Origin: an uncultured Rhizobium sp. | Lineage (GTDB): Bacteria; Pseudomonadota; Alphaproteobacteria; Rhizobiales; Rhizobiaceae | Reading direction: 5' to 3' | Length of the DNA stretch: 64,000 nt | NCBI GenBank assembly: GCA_945952045.1 | Contig: CAMFHE010000001.1 | Coordinates: forward strand, 200,041 to 264,040 | Shown: in pieces, positions 52,266-59,226 of the stretch | How the letters are laid out: the number at the start of each line of letters is the position of its first letter | Numbering within the stretch: the stretch's first letter is position 1 | The notes under the pieces: generated by a model | The model's input: the letters and a program-made list of their open reading frames with translations, nothing else | Told to the model about the DNA's origin: nothing | The model's database searches: none | Position numbers and translations under genes: made by a program

Positions 52266-52646
52266 TTAATGCGCCTGTTTCCAATGCACGTTCTTGCAGA
52301 GAATGCCACCGAGGATGCAGCCACGCGTCATCAGCGCATCGTTGGACACCTGTACGGTGATCGAATAACTGCGCTTGCGCTTGACGTCATAAGCCGTGCC
52401 GGACAGTGTGTCGGCGGATTTGGGCTGCAGGGACATCACAAGACGGTCGCCTGCCTCTTCACCCTTGCTGGTATCGCCGATCCAGAGGTTCGTGGCGCAG
52501 ATCTTGTCGCCGCAGGGCGCGATGCGGACGCGCGCATTGCCGTCGTCGCGTAACCAGACGCCGCTCGGGTCGGCGGCTTGTTGCGCGCTCCCGGCCGTCG
52601 CAGTGGACATCAGCAACGCACTTACGATCCAGACAGAGACTCTCAT
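52266..52646 (-). CDS. DUF2147 family exported protein
   Basis: 126 residues with AGGAGG before the start and a signal peptide (VWIVSALLMSTATAGSAQ). The mature part has the DUF2147 features SGVWLRDDGNARVRI near its N-terminus, CGDKICATNLWIG and GCILGGILCKNVHW, with two probable disulfide pairs. A small periplasmic lipocalin-like fold is likely. Function not known. First gene of a two-gene unit under an ECF-type promoter. Confidence 0.88.
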   Translation of the reverse strand: MRVSVWIVSALLMSTATAGSAQQAADPSGVWLRDDGNARVRIAPCGDKICATNLWIGDTSKGEEAGDRLVMSLQPKSADTLSGTAYDVKRKRSYSITVQVSNDALMTRGCILGGILCKNVHWKQAH

Positions 52647-52673
52647 CGCCTATCCTCCTGGCTTTTGGATGTA

Positions 52674-52699
52674 TACGCAAAATCATGGCCATCGGTTCA
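52674..52699 (-). promoter_or_regulatory. ECF11-type promoter of the DUF2147-DUF1365 unit
   Basis: On the minus strand, TGAACC, 16 bases, then CGTATA. The -35 differs from the regulon's TGATCC by one base; the spacing and -10 agree. It is 28 bases before the DUF2147 start codon. Confidence 0.6.
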
Positions 52700-52706
52700 C
52701 CGGTGG

Positions 52707-52732
52707 TGATCCATCACGCGATATCTGTCGTA
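52707..52732 (+). promoter_or_regulatory. ECF11-type promoter of the DUF2177 gene
   Basis: TGATCC (52707-52712), 16 bases, then CGTA (52729-52732). Same layout as the sigma factor's own promoter. It leads to the DUF2177 gene 30 bases downstream and is divergent from the DUF2147 promoter. Confidence 0.72.
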
Positions 52733-52762
52733 AAAACAGTCAGTGCCAAAAGGATTGCCGCC

Positions 52763-53164
52763 ATGAAGACCATCGTGATCGCCTATCTTGCAGCGGGTAT
52801 TGCGTTCCTGATCGTCGATGCGATCTGGCTGACAACGATGGCGGATGCGCTCTACCGGCCTTTCCTGGGCGATAAGCTGGAGCCGCAATTCAAGCTGGCG
52901 CCGGCGGTCGTCTTCTACCTCATTTATGTAGCGGGCATCGTCTTCTTCGCGGTCCTGCCGGCCCTTCAAGGCGGCGGGCTTCTCAAGGCGGCGCTGAACG
53001 GCGCCGTCTTGGGCTTGATTGCCTATGCGACTTACGACCTGACGAACCAGGCGACGTTGCGCGACTGGCCGCTGGCCGTAACGCTCGCCGACATTCCATG
53101 GGGTGCCTTCGTTACCGCCGTCGGCGCATCAGCCGGATTTTTTGCCGCCAGCCGCTTCGGCTGA
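52763..53164 (+). CDS. DUF2177 family membrane protein
   Basis: 133 residues from ATG 52763 (AAGGA upstream). Four membrane helices: VIAYLAAGIAFLIVDAIWLT at the N-terminus, then VVFYLIYVAGIVFFAVLPAL, AALNGAVLGLIAYATYDLTN, and DIPWGAFVTAVGASAGFFAA. These match DUF2177. Its own ECF11-type promoter ties it to the sigma/ChrR regulon. The 3' end overlaps the convergent membrane protein gene by 36 bases. Role unknown. Confidence 0.9.
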   Translation: MKTIVIAYLAAGIAFLIVDAIWLTTMADALYRPFLGDKLEPQFKLAPAVVFYLIYVAGIVFFAVLPALQGGGLLKAALNGAVLGLIAYATYDLTNQATLRDWPLAVTLADIPWGAFVTAVGASAGFFAASRFG

Positions 53165-53731
53165 CGTTTCCGTTCTCGCCAGCAGGTTTGAAAAGACGAG
53201 CGCTGCAAAGGCGGTGAGCGTGCTCGCGCTGACGATATTCAGGCGCGCCAGGGCGGTATATTCATCCGCCGTGTAAGCGACCATCGGCGCGCCATACCGG
53301 TCGTGCAACAGGAAATATGCACCGAAGGCGATGGCGCAAAGTCCGAATGCGATCAGGCGTTCGCTTGGGCGAAACAGGAGAAGCGCGATCACCGCGCAAG
53401 GGATGAGAAAGATCTCGACGGCGGATTGGACGCCGAAAAGACTGGCGCAGAGCAGCGTGTTGCCGATGCCCGCCAGCGGCAACAGCGCCCGGCCTGCAAC
53501 GGCGTTCCTTCGTGCGACGGCCGGAACGGCCAGAAAAAAGGGCGTCGACAGGAAGGTGAACCAAGCGGGCGTTATGGTGTCGCCCACCAGCCAGTAGAGA
53601 TATATCGGGTAGAACGGCTGGTTGGAAGCGACCAGCAAGGCGATTGTATTTCCCGCCGCAACGCGCGGATCGCCATGAGCGGCATAGCGTGCGCCCGCAT
53701 CGAGCGCACGGCGCAGCAATGGCGCGGTCAT
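53129..53731 (-). CDS. Unknown polytopic membrane protein in the sigma/ChrR operon
   Basis: About 200 residues from ATG 53731, overlapping the methyltransferase stop (ATGA). Six or so membrane helices are visible (ALLVASNQPFYPIYLYWLV, AWFTFLSTPFFLAVPAV, EIFLIPCAVIALLLF, LIAFGLCAIAFGAYFLL, ALARLNIVSASTLTAFAALV). I recognise no family. Its place as the last gene of the operon suggests a role in lipid modification or its sensing. The 3' end overlaps the DUF2177 gene. Confidence 0.75.
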   Translation of the reverse strand: MTAPLLRRALDAGARYAAHGDPRVAAGNTIALLVASNQPFYPIYLYWLVGDTITPAWFTFLSTPFFLAVPAVARRNAVAGRALLPLAGIGNTLLCASLFGVQSAVEIFLIPCAVIALLLFRPSERLIAFGLCAIAFGAYFLLHDRYGAPMVAYTADEYTALARLNIVSASTLTAFAALVFSNLLARTETSAEAAGGKKSG

Positions 53732-54762
53732 GGCTTGATGTCGGCCGGACGCAGCAGATAATGGCTGACGCCCCATTCCTCGCCGTGCGCATGGCCGAAA
53801 AGACCGGCCGTCGCCAGAAAAAACAGGCGCCAGCGCCGCATCCAGAGGGAAGCGTTTTCGCCATAGGTCCGCTCGAAAATCGCACGGATCGCATCGCGAT
53901 TGGCGTCGAAATTCGCCAGCCAATCGAGCGCGGTGCGCTCATAATGCTTTCCATTCCAGCGCCAGTCTTTTTCGATGACGAAGCTGTCTGCAAACTGCCG
54001 CAGCAAACCATGGCTGGGCATGACCCCGCCGGTGAAGAAATGCTGCGCGATCCAGTCCGCCTTGTCGGCGTGGTCGAAACGATAGGCATTGGCGCGGTGG
54101 GAAAAGACGTGAAGAAACAATCTTCCCTCCGGCCTGACCCAGTTGCGCACCCGCGCCAGCAATGCCTGCCAGTTCGACATATGCTCGAACATTTCCACGG
54201 AGACGATGCGGTCGAATGTTTCGCCCGGTTTGAAATCGTTCATGTCGGCGGTGACGATGGTAAGATTGCTCAAACCTCGCTTTTTCATCTCGCCTTCGAT
54301 GTAAAGCCGTTGCGATGCCGAGTTCGAAACCGAGACGATCCGCGATGCGGGATAGCGTTCCGCCATGAACAGGGAGAGCGAGCCCCAGCCGCAGCCGAGT
54401 TCCAGAATGTCCTGACCGTCTCCAAGTGCCGCATGGGCACAGGTTTCTTCCAATGCCGCGGTTTCGGCTTCCGCCAGCGTGGTGGCCGGCGTGCGATACA
54501 GGCAACTGGAATATTTGCGGCGCGGCCCGAGCGCCAGCGCAAAGAATGCTTCCGGCAATTCGTAATGCTGCGCGTTTGCCTCATCCGTATGAACGGCGAT
54601 CGGCCATGCCTGCATCGCCTCGGCAAAATCGCGATCGGGAATGCCGTCATCGGCAAGAAGCCGGCGCGTCCGCGCGACCAGACGGTCGATGCCGAAGCGC
54701 AAGGCGCTGTCGGGGAGGGGCAGGCGCTCGGCTGCGCCGATTGCGGTGATCGCAAGGTTCAT
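53728..54762 (-). CDS. Cyclopropane-fatty-acyl-phospholipid synthase-like methyltransferase
   Basis: About 344 residues from ATG 54762 (GGAGAAGCAGAG upstream). The SAM site reads ILELGCGWGSLSLFMAERYP, followed by SVEMFEHMSN and the CFA-type FFTGGVMPSHGLLRQF. The family transfers a methyl group onto unsaturated acyl chains of membrane lipids. In Rhodobacter sphaeroides a homologue under RpoE-ChrR takes part in making methylated furan fatty acids, which quench singlet oxygen; the gene setting here suggests either that or a cyclopropane product. Overlaps both neighbours by ATGA. Confidence 0.9.
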   Translation of the reverse strand: MNLAITAIGAAERLPLPDSALRFGIDRLVARTRRLLADDGIPDRDFAEAMQAWPIAVHTDEANAQHYELPEAFFALALGPRRKYSSCLYRTPATTLAEAETAALEETCAHAALGDGQDILELGCGWGSLSLFMAERYPASRIVSVSNSASQRLYIEGEMKKRGLSNLTIVTADMNDFKPGETFDRIVSVEMFEHMSNWQALLARVRNWVRPEGRLFLHVFSHRANAYRFDHADKADWIAQHFFTGGVMPSHGLLRQFADSFVIEKDWRWNGKHYERTALDWLANFDANRDAIRAIFERTYGENASLWMRRWRLFFLATAGLFGHAHGEEWGVSHYLLRPADIKP

Positions 54763-55574
54763 CTCTGCTTCTCCGTTTTCGAGGGACCAGGCCAGAAGGC
54801 GTTCACCCGCCTTGCATAGGCAGAAAACGCCTGCCCGCGCGATTGCATCATATGGGTTTCGAGCGGCGGTATTCCGGAGACATGCACCAGCAGCCAATAC
54901 ATGAAGATCGGCCCGGCAAGAGCGAGCCAGCCGGCAACCCAGGCGCCGCCCGGCCCGATCGCAATCACGGCATAGCAGCTCCAGCCAAGCCACTGGAAAA
55001 AGTAGTTCGGGTGGCGCGACCAGCCCCAGAGGCCGGCATCGCAGACCTTGCCTTTGTTGTCCCGGTCATTGCGAAATTTGGAAAGCTGTGCGTCCGCCAG
55101 GCCTTCGCCGACAACTGCAACACCCAGGATCACCATGCCGGCGAAATCGCTCCATTGCAGTCCGACGGCAGGGTTGCGGGCCGCCAGAAATATCGTGCCG
55201 GCGAGCAGAAGCGCGGCCGCGGCCTGTATCTGCAAAAACCACAACAGCCTGCTTTTCCACCCGTCGCCCCACTCCTGCTTGAGCTTTGCATATCGCGGAT
55301 CCTCGCCGCCGCCTCGCGTGCGCGAGACGATATGCAAGCCGAGGCGGCAGGACCAAAGCCCGGCGATGACAGCGACCAAAACCCGCCGCTGCGTGTCGCC
55401 GTCCCAGCCATCGACCGGGGTAACCGCTGTAACGATGCCGGCCGCACCGACGAGAAACGACCAGGTCGCATCGATCCAGCCCGATTTCGCGCCTTTTGCG
55501 ACGACAAGCCAGGCAAGGGTCATTGCAAGCGAGAGGGCGGCGGCAAGCAGGGGGAAGAAAGCCGCCGCGCTCAT
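54759..55574 (-). CDS. DUF1295 family protein (steroid 5-alpha-reductase-like)
   Basis: 271 residues with about seven membrane helices. The C-terminal region carries the family motif LWGWSRHPNYFFQWLGW and the closing SRGQAFSAYARRVNAFWPG. Members are thought to be membrane reductases or methyltransferase-related proteins of lipid chemistry. Found with CFA-type methyltransferase genes in many proteobacteria. It begins 3 bases after the chrR stop. Confidence 0.9.
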   Translation of the reverse strand: MSAAAFFPLLAAALSLAMTLAWLVVAKGAKSGWIDATWSFLVGAAGIVTAVTPVDGWDGDTQRRVLVAVIAGLWSCRLGLHIVSRTRGGGEDPRYAKLKQEWGDGWKSRLLWFLQIQAAAALLLAGTIFLAARNPAVGLQWSDFAGMVILGVAVVGEGLADAQLSKFRNDRDNKGKVCDAGLWGWSRHPNYFFQWLGWSCYAVIAIGPGGAWVAGWLALAGPIFMYWLLVHVSGIPPLETHMMQSRGQAFSAYARRVNAFWPGPSKTEKQR

Positions 55575-55577
55575 TGG

Positions 55578-56222
55578 TCAAATCCCGAAAATCGGCTGCA
55601 ACATACGGCCAATCGCGCTTTTGAAGCGCATCTTGCCTTCCATCGCAGCGAGACAGATACATTCCCTGTCGTCGACAACAGGCTGATGCTCGACATCCTC
55701 GCCCATTTCGGCAAGGTCGCCCGGTTTGAAGGTGCCGAACCTGTCGGTAAACGAACCGGAGACAATATAGGTGAATTCGGTTCCGACATGGCCGTGATCC
55801 GGAAGCGCGCGTCCCGGCCCGACCTTGAGCAGGACGAGGTTCGCATCCGGGTCGTGCGGAACGCCGACGCGGCTCATTTTCATTCCGGGTCCGATCCAGC
55901 GCCAGCGGCCGATGTCGCAGCCGCGCAGCGAATCCGGAAGACGCACGCCCTCTATTTCTACAGGCTTCGGCAGAGCGGGTTCGGCCGCTGCTTGTTCCTC
56001 GTTGTCGATCAGAGATAGCATGTCCGTCAATGCGGACGCCGACAATGCAGTCGGCTCGATGTCTTCAAGGAGAGCGCCGCCCAGCGCCTGGAATTCGCCG
56101 ACGCGTGCGCGGCAGCGGGCGCAGCCTTGAAGATGGGCTTCGACGACGATGGCCGGGCCGGCAGCCAGCGTGCCGGCGGCGAAACGCATCAGGGTTTCAT
56201 CGGTGGCGTGGTGCGTCTTCAT
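55578..56222 (-). CDS. chrR: Anti-sigma factor ChrR (zinc, cupin)
   Basis: 214 residues. The N-terminal anti-sigma domain has the zinc ligands near His4/His5, His30, Cys34 and Cys37 (EAHLQGCARC). The C-terminal cupin has His143, His145, Glu149 and His179 (PDHGHVGTEFTYIVSG, GEDVEHQP), nearly at the same positions as the second zinc site of Rhodobacter ChrR. It holds the sigma factor inactive until singlet oxygen or organic hydroperoxide stress. Coupled to the sigma gene by ATGA overlap. Confidence 0.95.
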   Translation of the reverse strand: MKTHHATDETLMRFAAGTLAAGPAIVVEAHLQGCARCRARVGEFQALGGALLEDIEPTALSASALTDMLSLIDNEEQAAAEPALPKPVEIEGVRLPDSLRGCDIGRWRWIGPGMKMSRVGVPHDPDANLVLLKVGPGRALPDHGHVGTEFTYIVSGSFTDRFGTFKPGDLAEMGEDVEHQPVVDDRECICLAAMEGKMRFKSAIGRMLQPIFGI

Positions 56223-56779
56223 GCTTCGTCTTCCAACAGCGCGCGCAAATGGTTCATTGCCAGGCGCGTTCTCGATTTGACTGTGCCGAGCGGAATTCCC
56301 AGTTCGTCGGCAATTTCGGTCTGCGATTTTTCGCTGAAATAGGACAGGCGGATGATCGTCTGTTGCTCAATGGAAAGGCCGGTCAAGGCGCGACGGACAC
56401 GCTCGTCCCGTTCCGCGCCGAGAACGCCGTCTTCGATGGAGACCGGCGCCTGTTCGGGATCGGGCAGCAGCGTCGAGGGATCGCGTTGGCGGCGCAGATA
56501 GTCGATGCGCACATTGCGGGCAATCGTGAAGATCCACGTCGAAACGCTGGCCCGCGCACCATCGAAATAGGACGCCTTGCGCCACACGTTCAGCATCGTT
56601 TCCTGCACCAGATCCTCGGCGACGCCTGAGGAAACCGACCAGCGCATGAAAAACGTCTTCAGACGCGGGCCGAAATATTGAAACAGCCGCGAAAAGGCCT
56701 GTTTGTCCCGATCCTTGGCGACACCGGCGAGAAGCTGTGCGAAAATCTCTGCCGCCTGGCCTTGCGAATTGTCCGGCAT
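56219..56779 (-). CDS. ECF sigma factor, group 11 (RpoE of the ChrR type)
   Basis: About 186 residues from ATG 56779. Region 2 reads RLFQYFGPRLKTFFMRWS, DLVQETMLNVWRKA and STWIFTIARNVRIDYLRR; region 4 reads LSIEQQTIIRLSYFSEKSQ and LGIPLGTVKSRTRLAMNHLR. An earlier ATG at 56857 lies within 10 bases of the -10 box of its own promoter and would leave almost no leader, so I prefer the later one. With ChrR it forms the singlet-oxygen response switch, and its promoter shows it drives itself. Confidence 0.94.
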   Translation of the reverse strand: MPDNSQGQAAEIFAQLLAGVAKDRDKQAFSRLFQYFGPRLKTFFMRWSVSSGVAEDLVQETMLNVWRKASYFDGARASVSTWIFTIARNVRIDYLRRQRDPSTLLPDPEQAPVSIEDGVLGAERDERVRRALTGLSIEQQTIIRLSYFSEKSQTEIADELGIPLGTVKSRTRLAMNHLRALLEDEA

Positions 56780-56866
56780 GCTCACGATGACGGGCCGCCG
56801 ATGTCTCGCGGCGCCCGGCCTGAATTCGATATCGATGTAGCTCGATGCTTCATACATGCGTCCTTC

Positions 56867-56892
56867 TACGCCGCTGTTTCGCGGACGGATCA
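56867..56892 (-). promoter_or_regulatory. ECF11-type promoter of the sigma-chrR operon
   Basis: On the minus strand TGATCC (56892-56887), 16 bases, then CGTA (56870-56867). It precedes the sigma factor gene and indicates autoregulation of the operon that also carries chrR, the DUF1295 gene, the methyltransferase and the membrane protein. Confidence 0.78.
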
Positions 56893-56918
56893 CTTGCCAT
56901 AAATCGACAGCGGGTTTG

Positions 56919-56944
56919 TGATCCGTTTTACGTGCTTTACCGTA
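56919..56944 (+). promoter_or_regulatory. ECF11-type promoter of the FAD oxidoreductase gene
   Basis: TGATCC (56919-56924), 16 bases, then CGTA (56941-56944), 48 bases before the oxidoreductase start. It is back to back with the sigma promoter and has the same -35 and spacing. Confidence 0.78.
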
Positions 56945-56992
56945 GAACCTATTAGACAAACAAAGCAATCGACAGCCGCAGCAAGGAGCCAT

Positions 56993-58324
56993 ATGCGCCA
57001 TTTTCCTCAATCCGGCAGGCCGCTGAAAATTGCTGTCGTCGGCACAGGCATCGCTGGCCTGTCCGCCGCGTGGCTTTTGTCGCAGCGTCATGACGTCACC
57101 GTTTTCGAGGCGGACGCGCGCATTGGCGGCCATTCCCATACGGTCGATGCGGGTGTCGACCGTGTCGATACCGGCTTTATCGTCTACAACGAGGCGACCT
57201 ATCCGAACCTGACGGCTTTGTTCCGCCACTTGAATGTGCAGACGAAGGCATCGGACATGTCCTTTGCCGTCTCGATGGACGATGGCCTGCTCGAATATTC
57301 CGGGACCAATCTGGCGGGCCTGTTCGCCCAGCGAAGCAACCTTGCCAATCCCCGCTTCTGGTCGATGTTGCGCGATCTGTTCCGCTTCTATCGCGAGGCG
57401 CCGGCAAGCATGGTCGGGCTCGATCCCTCGGCCAGTCTTGACGACTATCTCAATCAGGCGGGATTCGGCACGGCGTTCCGCGAAGATCACCTCTACCCCA
57501 TGGCTGCCGCGATCTGGTCGACGCCGGCGCTGGAGATCGGCCAGTATCCGGCCGTATCCTTCGTGCGCTTTTGCGAAAACCACGGTTTGCTGAAGTTTTT
57601 CCGCCGCCCGGTCTGGCGCACCGTCGATGGTGGAAGCCGGGCTTATGTCGAGAAACTGACGGAGCCATTTCGGCATAACATCCGCGTCAATGCTCCCGTC
57701 ACTTCGGTTCGCCGCGTCAACGGCGCCGTCGAGATTTCGACATCCGGCGCAGAGCCGGAATGGTTCGATCATGTCGTGATCGGCAGTCACGCCGACCAGG
57801 CTCTTGCCATGCTCAGCGACCGAACCGAGCGCGAAGCCGAGATCCTGGGCAGCTTTTCCTATGGCCTGAACGAGACCGTTCTGCACAGCGACGAACGCCT
57901 GATGCCGCGTCGTCGTGGCGTCTGGTCGAGCTGGAATTATCTGGCCCGCTCCGGCCGAAACGGCGGCGTGCGGGCGAAGCCCTGCGTCACCTACTGGATG
58001 AACCGGTTACAGGGCATTCCCGACGAGAGGCCGCTTTTCGTAACACTCAGTCCTCTGCATGCGCCGGCGGAAGAGAAAATCGTGTGGCGTGGCGCTTATC
58101 TGCATCCGCATTTCAATGCGAAGACGCTGGATGCCCAGAAACACCTCTGGTCGCTGCAAGGACAGGGCAATACTTGGTTTTGCGGTTCCTATTTTGGCTC
58201 GGGCTTTCACGAGGATGCGATCCAGGCGGGGCTGGCGGTGGGCGAAAGCCTTGGCGGCGTGAAGCGGCCATGGTCCGTCGCGCATGATTCCGACCGCATC
58301 TTCCGCACAGCCCATGTAGCGTGA
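56993..58324 (+). CDS. FAD-dependent amine-oxidase-like protein of lipid modification
   Basis: About 443 residues from ATG 56993 (GCAAGGAGCC upstream). The FAD motif is KIAVVGTGIAGLSAAWLLSQ, followed by GGHSHTVDAG and DTGFIVYNEATYPNL. This is the NAD/FAD protein usually encoded with DUF1365 and CFA-synthase-like genes. It probably oxidises or desaturates the modified acyl chain; the exact step is not established by the sequence. Its promoter belongs to the ECF11 sigma factor. Confidence 0.9.
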   Translation: MRHFPQSGRPLKIAVVGTGIAGLSAAWLLSQRHDVTVFEADARIGGHSHTVDAGVDRVDTGFIVYNEATYPNLTALFRHLNVQTKASDMSFAVSMDDGLLEYSGTNLAGLFAQRSNLANPRFWSMLRDLFRFYREAPASMVGLDPSASLDDYLNQAGFGTAFREDHLYPMAAAIWSTPALEIGQYPAVSFVRFCENHGLLKFFRRPVWRTVDGGSRAYVEKLTEPFRHNIRVNAPVTSVRRVNGAVEISTSGAEPEWFDHVVIGSHADQALAMLSDRTEREAEILGSFSYGLNETVLHSDERLMPRRRGVWSSWNYLARSGRNGGVRAKPCVTYWMNRLQGIPDERPLFVTLSPLHAPAEEKIVWRGAYLHPHFNAKTLDAQKHLWSLQGQGNTWFCGSYFGSGFHEDAIQAGLAVGESLGGVKRPWSVAHDSDRIFRTAHVA

Positions 58325-58442
58325 ACTGCCGGCAACGCCCGGTGGCAAAACGCCGCGACATTCAAGAGGCGTCGTAGATAGACTTGTAAATGTCGTAAAG
58401 TTCGGACAAACCATCCGGCACCGAAATGGTCAGGAGAGCAGG

Positions 58443-59036
58443 ATGTTTGGACTGAAGCAGCGGCTGGGGAAGAAATTCGAGGAAGAGGTTCAGTTCTTCA
58501 AGGGGTGGCAGAAGGACAAGAAGGGCGTGGGCGCGCTCATCCCGACTTCGATCTATACCGCGCGGCGGATGGCGAGCGTCGTCAATCCGTATTCGGGGCT
58601 GCCAGTTCTGGAACTCGGCCCGGGCACGGGTGTCATCACCAAGGCCATTCTCAAGCGGGGCATCCAGCCGGACCAGTTGACCTCGGTCGAATATTCGAAG
58701 GATTTCTATGACGGCCTTGTCGGCCGTTTCCCGGGTGTCGATTTTCGCCTCGGCGATGCGTTTGCGCTCGATGACGTGCTTGGCGACCGCCGCAACACCC
58801 AGTTCGATTGCGTCATCAGCGCCGTGCCGCTGTTGAGCTTCCCCATGGAGCGGCGCGTGGCATTGCTGGAGGATCTGCTCGAGCGCATCCCCAAGGGGCG
58901 CCCCGTTCTACAGATCACCTACGGCCCCTTGTCGCCGGTGACCAAATTGCCCGGCCGCTACGAAATTTCCCACTATGATTTCGTCGTGCGCAACATTCCG
59001 CCGGCACAGCTCTGGACATACCGGCGCGCCGAATGA
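58443..59036 (+). CDS. pmtA: Phospholipid N-methyltransferase PmtA
   Basis: 197 residues. SAM motif PVLELGPGTGVITKAIL, then VEYSKDFYDGLVGRFPGVDF, DCVISAVPLLSFPMERRV and the end RNIPPAQLWTYRR, all typical of the Agrobacterium and Sinorhizobium type of PmtA, which methylates phosphatidylethanolamine three times to phosphatidylcholine. It starts 118 bases after the FAD oxidoreductase gene with no ECF11-type site between them. Confidence 0.85.
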   Translation: MFGLKQRLGKKFEEEVQFFKGWQKDKKGVGALIPTSIYTARRMASVVNPYSGLPVLELGPGTGVITKAILKRGIQPDQLTSVEYSKDFYDGLVGRFPGVDFRLGDAFALDDVLGDRRNTQFDCVISAVPLLSFPMERRVALLEDLLERIPKGRPVLQITYGPLSPVTKLPGRYEISHYDFVVRNIPPAQLWTYRRAE

Positions 59037-59089
59037 AGACATTCGCGTAAGCCGTCCATGCACCCGCCACGGGGGTCGGCGGGATCGTC

Positions 59090-59117
59090 CCAACGCGTCG
59101 GTTTCGATGCGTTGGGC
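59090..59117 (+). terminator. Stem-loop after pmtA
   Basis: CCCAACGC (59090-59097) and GCGTTGGG (59110-59117) are perfect arms, extendable inward with one wobble pair to a 4-base loop. It is 53 bases after the pmtA stop. The T-run is missing, so termination would be imperfect or factor-aided. Confidence 0.45.
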
Positions 59118-59129
59118 CAAGTAAAATTA

Positions 59130-59143
59130 TTTGTACACAAATC
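59130..59143. promoter_or_regulatory. Inverted repeat before the glycoside hydrolase genes
   Basis: ATTTGT-AC-ACAAAT is a 6-base dyad in an AT-rich stretch about 84 bases before the first hydrolase gene. It could bind a sugar-responsive repressor. The regulator is not in the window. Confidence 0.4.
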
Positions 59144-59226
59144 AATTTTTCAGGTGTAAGACTCGCCCTCGGGCGTGATGCAGGCGAAAGCTTGCGCGGC
59201 GGCACGAGGCTTTGGGGGAGGCGAGA

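Noticed and set aside
56780..56857. Longer form of the sigma factor starting at 56857
   Set aside because: That ATG lies within 10 bases of the promoter -10 box, so the message would start almost at the codon; related sigma factors also begin near 56779. It is not excluded.
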